Below, piece by piece: positions 33,958-46,100 of a stretch of 64,000 nucleotides of DNA. Position 1 is the first letter of the stretch; every line of letters begins with the position of its first letter. The notes below the pieces were generated by a model. That model did not search any database and had not been told where the DNA came from. It worked only from the letters and a program-made list of their open reading frames with translations. The position numbers were made by a program, and so were the translations under genes. This DNA comes from Nocardia lijiangensis NBRC 108240 (GTDB lineage Bacteria > Actinomycetota > Actinomycetes > Mycobacteriales > Mycobacteriaceae): positions 1 through 64,000 of the forward strand of contig NZ_BDBP01000016.1 of assembly GCF_001613045.1 (NCBI RefSeq). The letters run 5' to 3'.

Positions 33958-34740
33958 TCAGGCGACGGTGAAGAACCCGAGGGTCGGCGCGAAGGTGCAG
34001 GTACGAGCGCCGGAATCGGCGGTCGTGGTAGTGAGCGACCCGGAGATCACCGCGGCGACGCGCCCCGAGCCGGTGTCGGCCAGGGCCGACAGCGTGGCGG
34101 GACCGTCGGCGTTGAGCTCCGACTCGTTGGTGAGCGGCTGGACACCCGAACGACGGTTGTCGAGGTTGACCCACTGCACGGTCAGCGGCGGATTTTGCAC
34201 GGCCACAGGGGATTTGGTGCCCAGCGCGGTGAAGACGAAGCCGGTCTGGCCTGCCTTGGGTCCCGGCGGCGGCAGTTCGGCCGGACCGGGTACGGCCAGC
34301 GCGGTGCCGACGGAATCGGAGGTCGGGCCGATGCAGCCCTTGCCGATGGTCGGGTAGAGGAACTGGGCGATCCGCGGACCGTCCGACGGCGGGAGCTCGG
34401 GGCCACCGCCCCCGCTACCGTCGAGGAACGTGATGACCCTCTCCAGGGTCGCCTTGACCTGCGGGGGAATGCCGGGCGTGGCGAGCAGGGCGCGCGCCTG
34501 GGCCAGGATCGCGGCTTGTCCGCCGTCGGCGATGGCGCCGGGGGCGGAGATGGCGCTGACGATCGTCGGCGCCAGCGCGGCCAACGTCTCGGAGGGGACG
34601 TTCTCCGCGATCGCCGGAACGGCCTGCTGCGCCGGCACGGGCCGTGGCGCGGCCATGGTCGGCGTCGGTGCGACGAGTGCAGCGCTCGCCGCTAATACGA
34701 GAGCAGACAGAGCGGTCCGCGATCCTCGGGTGGGCAGCAT
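33958..34740 (-). CDS. Secreted protein of unknown function, 260 residues
   Basis: A long Sec signal (SRTALSALVLAASAALVAPT, cleavage near residue 31, AAP) leads a mature protein with a helical N-terminal part (residues 35-110) and a beta-rich C-terminal part with two cysteines (GKGCIGPTSDSV and ARTCTFAP), likely a disulphide. I recognise no named domain. It stands 28 bp upstream of the DUF2613 gene and so belongs to the same operon; an envelope or secretion role follows from context only. Confidence 0.72.
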   Translation of the reverse strand: MLPTRGSRTALSALVLAASAALVAPTPTMAAPRPVPAQQAVPAIAENVPSETLAALAPTIVSAISAPGAIADGGQAAILAQARALLATPGIPPQVKATLERVITFLDGSGGGGPELPPSDGPRIAQFLYPTIGKGCIGPTSDSVGTALAVPGPAELPPPGPKAGQTGFVFTALGTKSPVAVQNPPLTVQWVNLDNRRSGVQPLTNESELNADGPATLSALADTGSGRVAAVISGSLTTTTADSGARTCTFAPTLGFFTVA

Positions 34741-34758
34741 CGGTCAGCCGTCCTTCGT

Positions 34759-34896
34759 TCAATGGGATAGGTGGAGCAACCCAGAAATGTCGGTGTAATC
34801 CCAGGTGGGGCGTCGAGGACCTCTAGGAGGCAGCGGCTGAAGATCTTCCGGCCGGCCCGGCATCGTCAGCGGCGGCGCGAGATCGGTTGTGGACAT
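34759..34896 (-). CDS. Possible 45-codon protein leading the envelope operon
   Basis: The ATG at 34896 follows GGAAG six to ten bases upstream. The product is MSTTDLAPPLTMPGRPEDLQ followed by a Pro-rich stretch and a C-terminal TWDYTDISGLLHLSH. It ends 18 bp before the secreted-protein gene. No homologue can be named. GC at third positions is high in the first half but lower in the second, so the case is moderate. A short regulatory or export-linked peptide is possible. Confidence 0.4.
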   Translation of the reverse strand: MSTTDLAPPLTMPGRPEDLQPLPPRGPRRPTWDYTDISGLLHLSH

Positions 34897-35402
34897 CTCG
34901 ACTTCCTTCCCGCCGCTGCTCGAGCCCCAGCGCATCATGATGAAACAGCATCCGACCTGTCTCGAGCCAGCGATTCGTGCGATCTAGAAAGCTGTCGGCA
35001 ATATTTTGTGACTAACCACAGTCGCTTCCGATCTACTGGCGGGTACGAACGGGCACTGGCCACGGTGGGCCCCGACAACCCCGAACCGCGCGGAAAGCCC
35101 CCAGCTCAACCGGCATCGCCGAAGCCGCCCGACCAGCTCGAACCGCACTGGGAACGTTCACAACGCCATCGCGTTCAGCCGACATTCGGCAGCAGACCGG
35201 ATCCCGGCTCAGTAGCCTCGGCGGCCCGCTGCCGGATCGCCGCCGGAGGAACGCACCGTCCGGTGTTGCTGCCGCCGCGAGCACGAGCATGCCTCCGGGC
35301 GCGTGCCCGGCCGCGGCGTTTCCGGGAGTCGGGCACCGCTGCCAGCACTTCCGGCAATCCGACCATTGAGCATCGTTTCGTTCGCTGTGCAAGACTGCAC
35401 CG
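34897..35402. other. Intergenic region upstream of the LCM-type methyltransferase
   Basis: These 506 bases contain no gene I can support. Open frames on both strands are Arg/Pro/Ser-rich and lack ribosome binding sites. The region includes a stretch with more A and T (34975-35030), a likely place for divergent promoters. Confidence 0.5.
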
Positions 35403-36272
35403 GTGGCCGAAACCGCTGAACTAGTTACCAACGTTTCCGACACCGCCCGTTGGGTGGCCGCCTTCCGCGCTGTCGAATCCGCCCGCCCTGACGCGCTTTT
35501 CCGCGATCCCCTCGCCGACCGGGTCGCCGGGGAGCGGGGACGCGCCATAGCCGGCCGCACCCCGCTCTTGATGCACAACGGCTGGAATCTGGTCACCCGG
35601 ACCAAACTCATCGACGACCTGATCATGAAGACCATCGAGCAGGGCTGCGATCGGGTGCTCAACATGGCAGCGGGCATGGATACCCGCCCGTACCGGCTGG
35701 ATCTGCCCTCCGAATTCCCTTGGATAGAGGCCGATCTCCCCGGATTGGTCGAAGAGAAGAACGAGCTGCTCGCCGGGGAGTCGCCGCGCTGCGCGCTCAC
35801 CCGCACGGCGGTGGATCTCGCCGATCCCGAGGCGCGGAGCAAGTTCCTGGACGAGGCCCTCGCGGGTGCGCAGCGGGCGCTGGTGCTCACCGAGGGTCTG
35901 ATCTACTACCTCGCCGACGACGAGGTCATCGGCTTGGCCGCCGCACTGGCTCGTCCTGAAATCGCTTGGTGGGCATTGGATGTCAATAACAAGGCGATCT
36001 TCAAGCGGATGAGTAAGGCCACCACCGAACTGCTGGCCAACGCCCCATGGCAGTTCGGTCCGGTCGATCCGCTGCGCTTTTTCGCCGACCTCGACTGGAC
36101 GGCCGACGAGGTGGAAGCTCTGGCCTCGGCGGCGCACCGGTTCCACCGGCTGCCCTGGTTCATGAAGCCGATGGCGCTCTTCCCGCAACCGGATCCCCGC
36201 AAGCCGATCCAAAATGCTTGGCAGCCTTGGAGTTCGGTGGTGCGGCTCAGGCACACACCGGCGAGCCGCTAG
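35403..36272 (+). CDS. LCM-family SAM-dependent methyltransferase near the PKS
   Basis: This 289-residue protein has GCDRVLNMAAGMDTRPYRLDLP, the SAM-binding signature of the leucine carboxyl methyltransferase-like family (TIGR00027), and LTEGLIYYLADDEV. Members frequently sit in polyketide clusters and O-methylate carboxyl or hydroxyl groups. GTG start at 35403. It stands upstream of the type II thioesterase and convergent to the giant PKS, so it could tailor the PKS product, for example as a methyl ester. This is inference from position. Confidence 0.8.
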   Translation: MAETAELVTNVSDTARWVAAFRAVESARPDALFRDPLADRVAGERGRAIAGRTPLLMHNGWNLVTRTKLIDDLIMKTIEQGCDRVLNMAAGMDTRPYRLDLPSEFPWIEADLPGLVEEKNELLAGESPRCALTRTAVDLADPEARSKFLDEALAGAQRALVLTEGLIYYLADDEVIGLAAALARPEIAWWALDVNNKAIFKRMSKATTELLANAPWQFGPVDPLRFFADLDWTADEVEALASAAHRFHRLPWFMKPMALFPQPDPRKPIQNAWQPWSSVVRLRHTPASR

Positions 36273-36295
36273 CTCGCGAGCCCTAGCCCTCGAGG

Positions 36296-36326
36296 CGCAC
36301 CACCGCCGGCATCCGGCGGTGGTGCG
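36296..36326. terminator. Strong hairpin between methyltransferase and TEII genes
   Basis: A perfect 14-bp stem (36296-36309, 36313-36326) with a 3-base CAT loop lies 23 bases after the methyltransferase stop and 32 bases before the TEII start. No T tract follows. It may terminate transcription or act as an attenuator, so TEII may not simply be co-transcribed. Confidence 0.65.
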
Positions 36327-36358
36327 TATCCATGCCATAACGAAAGGCTTCCCGCCCC

Positions 36359-37117
36359 ATGGGTAATAGCTGGCTACGTCGCCTGTCCCCCTCCCCCGGG
36401 GATGGGTCCCACAAGTTGTTCTGCTTTCCGCACGCCGGCGGCTCCGCCCTCTCTTTCGGACCATTGGCCAAGTGCATCGGATCCGAATACGACGTTCTCG
36501 CTGTCCAGTATCCGGGACGACAAGACAGAAGGCATGAACCGCTCGTGGGTAGCATTTCAAGCCTCGTCGACGGCCTGCTTCCCGAGCTGATAGAAGCGGT
36601 CGAGGACGCCGAGAATTTCTCCATATTCGGGCACAGCATGGGATCTGTCGTGGCTTTCGAGGCCTGCAGGCGGCTCGAGCACGAAGTGGGAGCGAGCGCG
36701 AGGGTCCTGTTCGCCTCCGGTCGGCGCGCGCCTTCGGCGGCGCCACCTGAGCTGCGAATTCATCTGCTGAGCGATCGAGAACTGTGTGAGCACCTACTGC
36801 AGTTCGGCGGTACACCGGCGGCGCTGCTCGAGGATCCCGAATTTCGAGAGCTGATCCTGTCTATCGTCAGGAACGACTACCGAGCCATCGAGACTTACGA
36901 GTGCGGTACGGACGCGATGGTCAGCAGCCCTATCGTCGCGATTGTCGGCGATCGTGATCCCGATGCGAGTCTCGCGCAAATCGAGGCATGGGGCTCGCAC
37001 ACCTCTGGAAGCTTCTCAGCGAGACCATTTCCGGGCGGTCATTTCTTCATCGATGCGAATTGCCAAGCAATAGGCCAGCTGATCCGCGATCACTGCGCTC
37101 GAGCGCTGTCGGTCTAG
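36359..37117 (+). CDS. Type II thioesterase
   Basis: This 252-residue alpha/beta hydrolase has the TEII signature: LFCFPHAGGSALSFGPL, the nucleophile Ser93 in FGHSMGS, a catalytic Asp in IVGDRDPD and His in FPGGHFFID. Editing thioesterases of this type remove misprimed or stalled acyl groups from PKS or NRPS carrier domains. It lies convergent to the PKS gene with a shared terminator. The stretch before the ATG is a weak ribosome binding site. Confidence 0.88.
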   Translation: MGNSWLRRLSPSPGDGSHKLFCFPHAGGSALSFGPLAKCIGSEYDVLAVQYPGRQDRRHEPLVGSISSLVDGLLPELIEAVEDAENFSIFGHSMGSVVAFEACRRLEHEVGASARVLFASGRRAPSAAPPELRIHLLSDRELCEHLLQFGGTPAALLEDPEFRELILSIVRNDYRAIETYECGTDAMVSSPIVAIVGDRDPDASLAQIEAWGSHTSGSFSARPFPGGHFFIDANCQAIGQLIRDHCARALSV

Positions 37118-37121
37118 CGAG

Positions 37122-37156
37122 AACGACCGGGTGGGCAAGTCGCCCACCCGGTCGTT
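37122..37156. terminator. Bidirectional hairpin terminator
   Basis: A 15-bp perfect stem (37122-37136, 37142-37156) with a 5-base loop lies between the convergent TEII and PKS genes, 4 bases after one stop and 4 bases before the other. Confidence 0.85.
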
Positions 37157-37160
37157 GTTC

Positions 37161-40100
37161 CTAGCTCTCGAGCCAATCCTCGATCGCTTCGGCGACATCC
37201 GCAGAGCCGTCCTCCAGGATCGTGATGTGGTCAGCCTGTACCGAAACAACGGTATGCGTCGAATCCCACGGTTCGGCCTGCCAGTTCACGCGATCCGATG
37301 AGCTCCCCAGGAAGTTCTGGGCGCACTGGATGAACAACGTCGGCGTGGCGACGGAGCCGGGCACCATCTCCTTCAGGAGCTGCACGTACCGGCCCATCCC
37401 GGTCAGCCTGGCCTGGTCGAAGCGACCGAACGTAGCCTCCGCCGACACCATGTGTTCGAACATCGCCCGAAGCAGCCATTCACTGTCGTCGTTCACCTTG
37501 TAGGTGTCCACCATGACCACCGCGGCGGGCGCTGGGCCACCAGCCGCTTCCAGGTGCTCGGCGACGAGGTAGGCCAACAGGCCGCCCGAGGAGTATCCGA
37601 CCAGCACGAACGGATCTCCCTGCGCCGCCTCGAGGACGGAGCGCGCCACTGCTTCCGCGGCCGCCGTCGGCGTCGTCGGCAGTGGCTCTCCCGTCCGGCA
37701 ACCGATCGGCGGCAGCGCCAAAACGTCACGGGCAGTTCGCAAGTGCGATGCGATCCGGGCGTACTGATGTGCGCCGCCGGTGGCCAGAGGCGGAGCGAGG
37801 CAAATGATGCGTGGCAGGGTGGAACCCGTGGCGAGCCGCGTGGGCACCGGCAGTCGATCCAGTTCGTGGGCCGACGAGAACTGCTCGCGCAGCTCCGCCG
37901 CCGCCCGCAACAAAGCGAAACCCTTGTCGGCTTGGCCGGACGCTACCGCGCCACGGAACATCCCGTACAACGAGTCGTCCGCACCACCGGGTTCGTGATC
38001 GGTTCGTGAGTCTGCGGTGAGCTCCTTCTGCAGATATCGGGCCAGTGCCGCCGGCGTTTTGTGATCGAAGATCGCGGCCGTCGGCAGCGTCAGGCCGGTG
38101 GAAGCGTTGAGGGCGGTTCGCAACTCCATGGCAGCCAGGGAGTCGAACCCCGATTCGAGGAAGTCCCGCTCGGGGTCGAGTGCCTCAGCGCTCTCATGTC
38201 CCAGCAGTCTCGCCGCGTTCTCGAGGATGTGCGCCAGGAGCCACTGTTCCTGTTCTGACTCGGACAGCTGTGCCAGTCGTCTGCGGACCGCACCCGCATC
38301 CTGTGTTCCAGCGCTCTGCCGCCGCCCGGTCCGCTTGGCCAAGTCGCGCAGCAGCGCGGGCACCGCGTCCTGAGCACGCAACGTGGCAAGGTCGATCTCG
38401 ACCGGAACGTGCACCGGACGGTCCGTGGACAATGCCGCGTCGAACAGCTCGAGCGCCTTGTCGGCAGCCAGTGGCGGCAGACCTTGGCGGCGCATACGCT
38501 GCCGGTCGGCCTCGCTGAGCCACTGCGAGAGTCCGGTTTCGATGTCCCACAGACCATAGGCGAGCGAGGTGGCCGGCAAACCTGCGACACGACGGTGGGT
38601 CGCGAGCGCGTCGAGGAACAGATTGGCCGCCGCATAGCCGCCCTGACCTGCGGGCAGTATCAAGCCTGCCACCGAGGAGATCATCACGAAGGCGGACAGC
38701 CCGGCTTCACGGGTGAGCTCGTGCAGATACCAGGCGGCGTCGGCCTTGGCACCGAGGGAGTAGTCGATCTGCTCCGGCGTCAAGGTATCGACCAGCCCGT
38801 TGTAGGCAACGCCAGCCACGTGAACGATCGCGCCCAGCGGATGCTCCGCGGGTATCGAGGCCAGCAGGTCTCGCAGCGCATCACGGTCCGTGACATCGCA
38901 GGCAGCTACGCGAACCTGGGCGCCGAGAGCATCGAGTTCCTCGATGAGATCCTGGGCGGCGGCTGGTCCGCGCCTGCCGGCCAGCAGCAGGTGTCGCACA
39001 CCGTGCGCGTTCACCAGGTGCTTGGCGAGGTGGCTACCGATCCCGCCGGTACCACCGGTGATCAGCACGGTCCGCCCGGAATCCCAGGGTGCCTGCCGCT
39101 CCGATTCGGGCGACGCGGCACGAGTGAGCCGCGGCACCCGTGCCCCATCCGCGTGGACAGCCAGTTCCGGTTCGCCCGACATCGCCGCGGCGACAAGATG
39201 ATCCGTCGCTGTCTCCGCGTGAGCATCGATGAGCACGATCCGCCCTGGGTTCTCCGCCTGAGCGGCGCGCACCAGACCCCACACCGCGGCCGCGGCCGGG
39301 TCGGTGGAGTCGGTGATCACCGCCAGAGTGCTTGCGGCATAGCGTTCTTCGCGCGCGAACTCCTGGATGACGCCGAGCGTGCGGTGCAAGGCCGTGCGCA
39401 GCCGGACCGGCACTTCCACGCCGTCGACCGGGGGCCGGAAGAGCAAGACCGAGGCCGACTCCGCCGCACCCCACTCGGCCCAGGAGACGCCTGCCGCGGA
39501 TCGCAGCTCCGGACCGGGCCGCCAAGTGACCTCGTACAGCGAGTCCCGCGAAGACCGGGTCGCGGCCGAGAGCAGGTCGGCGGACAACGGGCGCAACGCG
39601 AGGGACCCTACGGAAAGCAGTGGCGCGCCACTGGAATCGGCCATCGCCAGGGCAACTGTCCCCTGATCCGACCAGGTCAACCGAACCCGCACCCGCCGGG
39701 CACCGTCGGCGTGCAAACGCACCGAAGACCAAGCGAAGGGAACGAGGGTCGGCCGCTCGGTGTCCTCGTCCACGCCCTGCCGAAGACCGAAGGGCAGTGC
39801 GTGCATGGCCGCATCGAGCAGTGCCGGATGTATGCCATAGCCCTGGGTAGCGGTCTGCTCGGGCAGAGCAATCTCCGCGAAGAGATCCTCGCCCCGGCGC
39901 CAAAGTGCTACCAGCCCTTGGAAAGCCGGCCCGTAGTTGTATCCGTTGTCGGCGAGTTCGTCGTAAGCGCCTGCCAAACCGACCTCGGAAGCACCGGCCG
40001 GTGGCCACTGAGCGAAGTCGGCCAAGACTTCCGGTTCGTCGGACTCTCTGCTCGGGCTCACGGCGCCTTGCGCATGGTGCGCCCACGGGACCGACGGATC

Positions 40101-43100
40101 GTCCTCGTCATGGCGCGAGTAGATGTCGAGCCGTCGGCGACCGGACTCGTCACCGTCACCGACGATCACCTGGATCTGTACTCCGCCATGCCCCTGGAGC
40201 ACGAGCGGCGCGAGAAGAGTGAGCTCCTCCAGTTCCGGACAGTCGACCTGGCCTCCGGCGTAAACGGCCAGCTCGACGAATCCGGTGCCGGGCAGCAGAA
40301 CGGTACCGAGCACGTCGTGATCGGCCAGCCAGGGATGGGTGACCGTGGACAGGCGGCCGCTGAATCTGGCGCCCCCACTCTCCGGCTGCGCCATCAATGC
40401 GCCCAGCATGGGGTGCTCGGTGGACCGCAGACCGAGCGCATGTGCCCCGCCTGTGTGCAGCGGGCCCGTGACCCAGAAGCGGCGGCGCTGGAAGTTGTAT
40501 GTCGGTAGGTCTACCTTCGTGGCTCCGGTGCCGGCGTAGTAGCTCGTCCAATCCACCGCCGAACCTGTGACGTGCAACCGGGCGAGACCCGTCAGCATGG
40601 TCGCGGGATCCGCGTTGTTTCGTCTGGTCAGAGCGATTGTGGTCGCGGTGTCGAGGGTCTGGACGATCATCGGGGTAAGCACCGCATCGGGCCCGACCTC
40701 CGCAAACCGGGTCACACCCATGCCTGCCATCGTGGCGACCGCATCGGCGAAGCGCACCGTGTCCCGGACCTGACCGACCCAATACGACGGATCCGACATC
40801 TCGTCGACGATCTGGGTACCGGTCACCGTGGACACCAATGGGATGTTCGGGCGACTGAACGCCAAACCATCGATCGCCGTGGCGAATTCGGCCAGCATCG
40901 GCTCCATCGACACCGAATGGAAAGCGTGCGAGACTCGCAACCGATGCGTCCGCCAACCACGCGCGATGCACGCCTCGACGACAGCGGCGACAGCGTCCTC
41001 GACACCGGAGAGCACCACCGAAGCCGGACCGTTGACCGCCGCGATCGACACCTCACCGGCCAGCAGCGGCAGCACGTCGGCCTCCGAAGCACCGACAGCC
41101 ACCATCGCCCCGCCCGTCGGCAGCGCCTGCATCAACCGGCCACGCGCGGCGACCAGGACGCACGCATCCGACAGCGACAACACCCCCGCCACATGCGCAG
41201 CAGCCACCTCACCGATCGAATGACCAGCCACCACATCCACACGGACTCCACACGATTCGAGCAGCCGGAACAACGCCACCTCGAACGCGAACAAACCCGC
41301 CTGAGCGAACACCGTCCGATCGACCAGAGCCTCGTCGGCCAACGCCACGCTCAGCGAAACCGATTGCCCCAGCAACGGATCCAACTCGGCAACGATCGCA
41401 TCGAAGTGCTCGGCAAACACCGGATACGCACCACGCAGCTCAGTAGCCATACCTGTCCACTGCGCACCCTGCCCGGAAAACACCACACCCGTCGAACCCG
41501 ACACCACACGACCGGACACCACACCCGGTGCCTGCACGCCGGCGGCCAACGCCCGCGCACCCTCGAGCAGACCATCGCGGTTGTCGGCGACGATAACCGC
41601 GCGATGCTCGAACACAGCACGCGTGGACGCCATCGAGAAACCGACGTCGACCGGATCGAGGTCGTGATCGACGACATGCGATGCCAGCCGGGCAGCCTGT
41701 CCGGCAAGAGCCGCACCGCTACGCGCCGAAACCACCCACGGCAGCACGCCACCGGCCGGGACAGTCTTGCCCACCGGCTCCGGAGGCGCCACCGGCGTCG
41801 GGGCCTGCTCGATGACGACGTGAGCATTCGTGCCGCTGATCCCGAACGAGGACACACCAGCCCGACGCGGCCGATCCACCTCCGGCCACGCCACCTGCTC
41901 GGTCAGCAACCGGATATGCCCCTCGGTCCAGTCGACCTTGGTACTGGGCTGATCGACATGCAGCGTTCGGGGCAGCACGCCATGGCGCATCGCCATCACC
42001 ATCTTGATCACACCACCCACACCCGCGGCGGCCTGAGCATGACCGATATTGGACTTCAACGACCCCAACCACAACGGACGATCCGGGTCCCGGTCCTGAC
42101 CGTAAGTGGCCAGCAGCGCTTGGGCCTCGATCGGGTCCCCGAGGGTGGTGCCGGTGCCGTGCGCCTCGACCACATCGACCTCGACCGGCGACACCCCCGC
42201 ATTCGCCAGGGCTTGACGGATCACCCGCCGCTGCGAAGGACCATTCGGAGCAGTCAAACCATTCGACGCACCATCCTGATTCACCGCCGAACCCGCAACC
42301 ACCGCAAGAACTTCATGACCATTACGGCGCGCGTCGGACAACCGCTCCAACACCAACATTCCAGCGCCCTCGGACCAGCCCACACCATCGGCGGCATCGG
42401 CGAACGACTTGCACCGCCCATCCGGAGCCAAACCCCGCTGACGGCTGAACTCGAGGAACATCTCCGGGGTGGCCATCACCGCGACACCACCGGCCAACGC
42501 CAGATCACACTCACCCGACCGCAACGACTGCGCAGCCAGATGCATCGCCACCAACGATGACGAACACGCCGTATCCACCGACACCGCCGGGCCTTCCAAC
42601 CCCAGCGTGTAGGCGATCCGACCCGACACCAAACTACCGCCGGCGCTGCTACCAGTGCCCTGCGCGTAATCGTGGTACATCACACCGGTGAACACCCCGG
42701 TCGAACTGCCACGCAGCACAGCCGGATCCACACCGGCCCGCTCCAACGCCTCCCACGAGACCTCCAACAGCAACCGCTGCTGCGGATCCATCCCCGTGGC
42801 CTCGTTCGGACTGATCCCGAAGAAGTCCGCATCGAATTCCGCTGCCGAATACAAGAACCCACCCTGACGGGTATAGGTCTTGCCCGCCCTACCAGGTTCG
42901 GGGTCGTAGATACCGTCGATGTTCCAGCCACGATCCACCGGCATCTCGCCTGTGGTATCGATACCCGAGGTGACCAGATTCCACAGGTCTTCGGGCGAGA
43001 CGACACCACCCGGATAGCGGCAGCTCATCGCCACCACCGCGATCGGCTCGTCGTCGGCTCGTACCCGACTGATCGCGAGTTCATCGACAGCCCCGGTACC

Positions 43101-46100
43101 GGTGAGTTGGGAATCGATGAACTCGGCAACGATCTGCGCGTTGGGGTAATCGAAAATGAGAGTGGCCGGCAATTGCAGACCCGTCGCAGCGTTGAGCCTG
43201 TTACGGAACTCGACAGCGCCCAGAGAATCGAACCCGAGCTGCTGGAACGCTTGCTGGGGTTCGACAGCGTCGACGGAGGCGTGCCCGAGGATGTCGGCGG
43301 CAACCGATCGGACCAGGTCGAGCAGAGCGCTCTTGCGAGCGGTATCGGAGAGACCGGCCAGCTTTTGCGCGAATGCCTGACCTGCCGGGGTTCGACTGTG
43401 GCGGCGCACCGGGACCGGTGCGATCGCGCGGACCAGGGCCGGTATCTGCTCGCCCCGGGTGCGAAGCACGGCCGGGTCGATCCGCAAAGCCACCAGCTGG
43501 GCGGTATCAGTCGCTATCGCGGAGTCGAACAGCGCCAGACCGTCAGCCTCGGTCAGCGGAGGGAACCCCTGCCTGCGCATCCAGTTGAAGGCGTCCTCGG
43601 AGAGCTCGGCGCCGAGCGCGGTCGATCTCGCCCACATCCCGTAATCGAGGGAGGTCGCGGGTAGTCCCAGGCTGTGACGATGTGCGGCAAGGGCATCGAG
43701 GAAGACATTCGCGGCAGCGTAGTTGGCTTGGCCGGCAGCCAGTACCAATCCACCCGCCGACGACAACAGGACGAACAGCGACAACGAGTGGTCGAGGGTG
43801 AGTTCGTGAAGGTGCCACGCCGCATCGACCTTGGGTCCGAAGACATGGTCGATCCGGTCCGGCGTGATCGACTCGATCAGCCCGTTGTCGGCGGTTCCGG
43901 CCGCGTGCACCACACCCACCAGCGGATGCTGGTCAGAAATGGAGTCGAGCAGCGCCGCCAGCGCAGACCGATCGGACACATCGCACGCGGCGATGGTCAC
44001 CTGCGCACCGAGCTCGACCAGCTCCGCACACAATTCAGCCGCGCCGTCAGCATCCGGTCCACGCCGAGATGTCAGAAGCAGATGTCCCACACCGTGTTCG
44101 GTCACCAGATGTCGAGCGATCACCGCACCCAGACCACCGGTGCCGCCGGTTATCAGCACAGTGCCAGGCTCGGACAGCCGCGCAATCGTGCCGGGTGCGT
44201 GGCGGGTCAAGCGCGGCACGAGCAGGGTCGTCCCGCGTAGCGCGGCCTCCGGTTCTCCAGCTGCCGCTGCGGTCGCGACGGAGATCGGGTCACGGTCCTG
44301 ATCCAGATCGAGGAGCTGGAATCGACTCGGGTGTTCGGCCTGCGCGGCACGCAACAGCCCCCACACCGGCGCCTGCCCCAGATCGACCTGGTCCGAATCG
44401 GCAGTGGACACAGCTCGTCTGGTGAGCACAACCAAACGGGAACCGGCGAAACGAGAATCGGCCAGCCACCGCTGAACTGTGTCGAGAACACCGGTCACAA
44501 CCTGCCGCACGGCCTCCGGCGGCGCACCATCATGGTGCGGGCACTCGAGCAACACGATCTCAGGAACAACCAGGTCGGGAGTCGCATCCAGATCGGCGAT
44601 CAACGCCGCGAGATCACCATTACGTCGCACCTCACCGGAACTCTGGTCGGCGGAACCCTTGCCGGAACCGAGTACCGCAACACGCCCCGGCTCGGCACTC
44701 ACCGCCGACGACAGCGGAACAGCGACCCAATCCACGCCGAAAAGGGCCTCCGACACCCGGCCCGCGCCCAGGCGTTCAGGCGACACAGGCCGAGAAGCCA
44801 AGGCACCCACCGACAGAACAGGTTGACCCTGCTCGTCGGCGATCTGCACAGCGAACCGATCGCCCCGAAGCACAATGCGCACCCGCGCTACGGCAGCACC
44901 GGCCGAGTACAACACCACCCGGTTCCAGGCGAAAGGCAGCGCAGGGGCGCCACTACCACCGCCACGAAGACCATGAATTATCCCGGCATGCAACGCAGAA
45001 TCGAACAGCGCAGGATGAATCCCGAAACCCTCGGCGTCCCGCGGATCCGACAGAGCGACCTCGGCGAACAACTCATCGCCACGCTGCCACGCCGCCCGCA
45101 AACCCTGGAAGAACGGGCCGTACCCGTACCCGAGTTCGAGCAGCTCGTCATACACACCGTCGACGGGCAACGGCTGCGCGCCAGCCGGAGGCCACGAGAT
45201 CAGGTCGAAATCAGCCACCACATCACCCGGCGCAAGCACACCTTCGGCGTGCAGCACCCACGGACCGTCACCCGCCTGCCGAGAATGGATACTCAGCCGC
45301 TGACGACCAGCCTCGTCAGCAGCGGCCACCACGACCTGCACCGAGACACTGCCCTCGGCCGACATCGTCAACGGGGTGTGCAGAACGAGCTCGTCCACCA
45401 CACCGCAGCCCAACAGGCCGCCGACGTAGCTGGCCAGCTCCACAAGTCCGGTTCCGGGCAGCAGCACGGTACCGAGCACGCTGTGGTCGGCCAGCCATTC
45501 GACGGAGTCCAGCGACCACCGGCCGGTGAAGCTCACTCCACCCGAATCCGGGTGCGGCACAACCGCACCCAGCAATGGGTGATCCACCGCATCCAGCCCG
45601 GCCGAGCTGACCCCACCCAGCTCGGCCGCCAGCCAGGACTGCGCCAACATCTGCCTGGTATCGATCCAGAAACGCTCGTGCTGGAAGGCATAGGTGGGCA
45701 AGTCGATTCGCTGGGCCCCGGAATCAGCGTAGAAACCAGCCCAATCCACCTCGGCACCAGAGACGAACAGCGCTGCCACGCCACCCAACACCGTGGGCCG
45801 ATCGGCATGGTTTCGACGCGCCAGCGCCACAACGGCAGAAGCCGCGCCTACCTGCTCGTCATCCACGATCTGCGCGATCATCGGAGTCAACACCGCATCA
45901 GGCCCGGCCTCGGCGAACCGGGCCACACCCATCCCTGCCATCGTCGCGACCGCATCGGCGAACCGCACCGTGTCACGAACCTGACCAACCCAATACGACG
46001 GATCCGACATCTCCTCGACGATCCGGGCACCGGTCACCGTGGACACCAGCGGGATAATCGGCCGAGCGAACGCCAAACCCTCGATCGCCGAAGCGAATTC

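Noticed and set aside
34771..35424. 217-codon frame before the LCM-type methyltransferase
   Set aside because: Arg/Pro-rich, no RBS, and low third-position GC in the first half; overlaps a likely promoter region.
40572..42560. 662-codon plus-strand frame opposite module 5
   Set aside because: Antisense shadow of KS-AT sequence, with the same Arg/His repeats as the other shadows.
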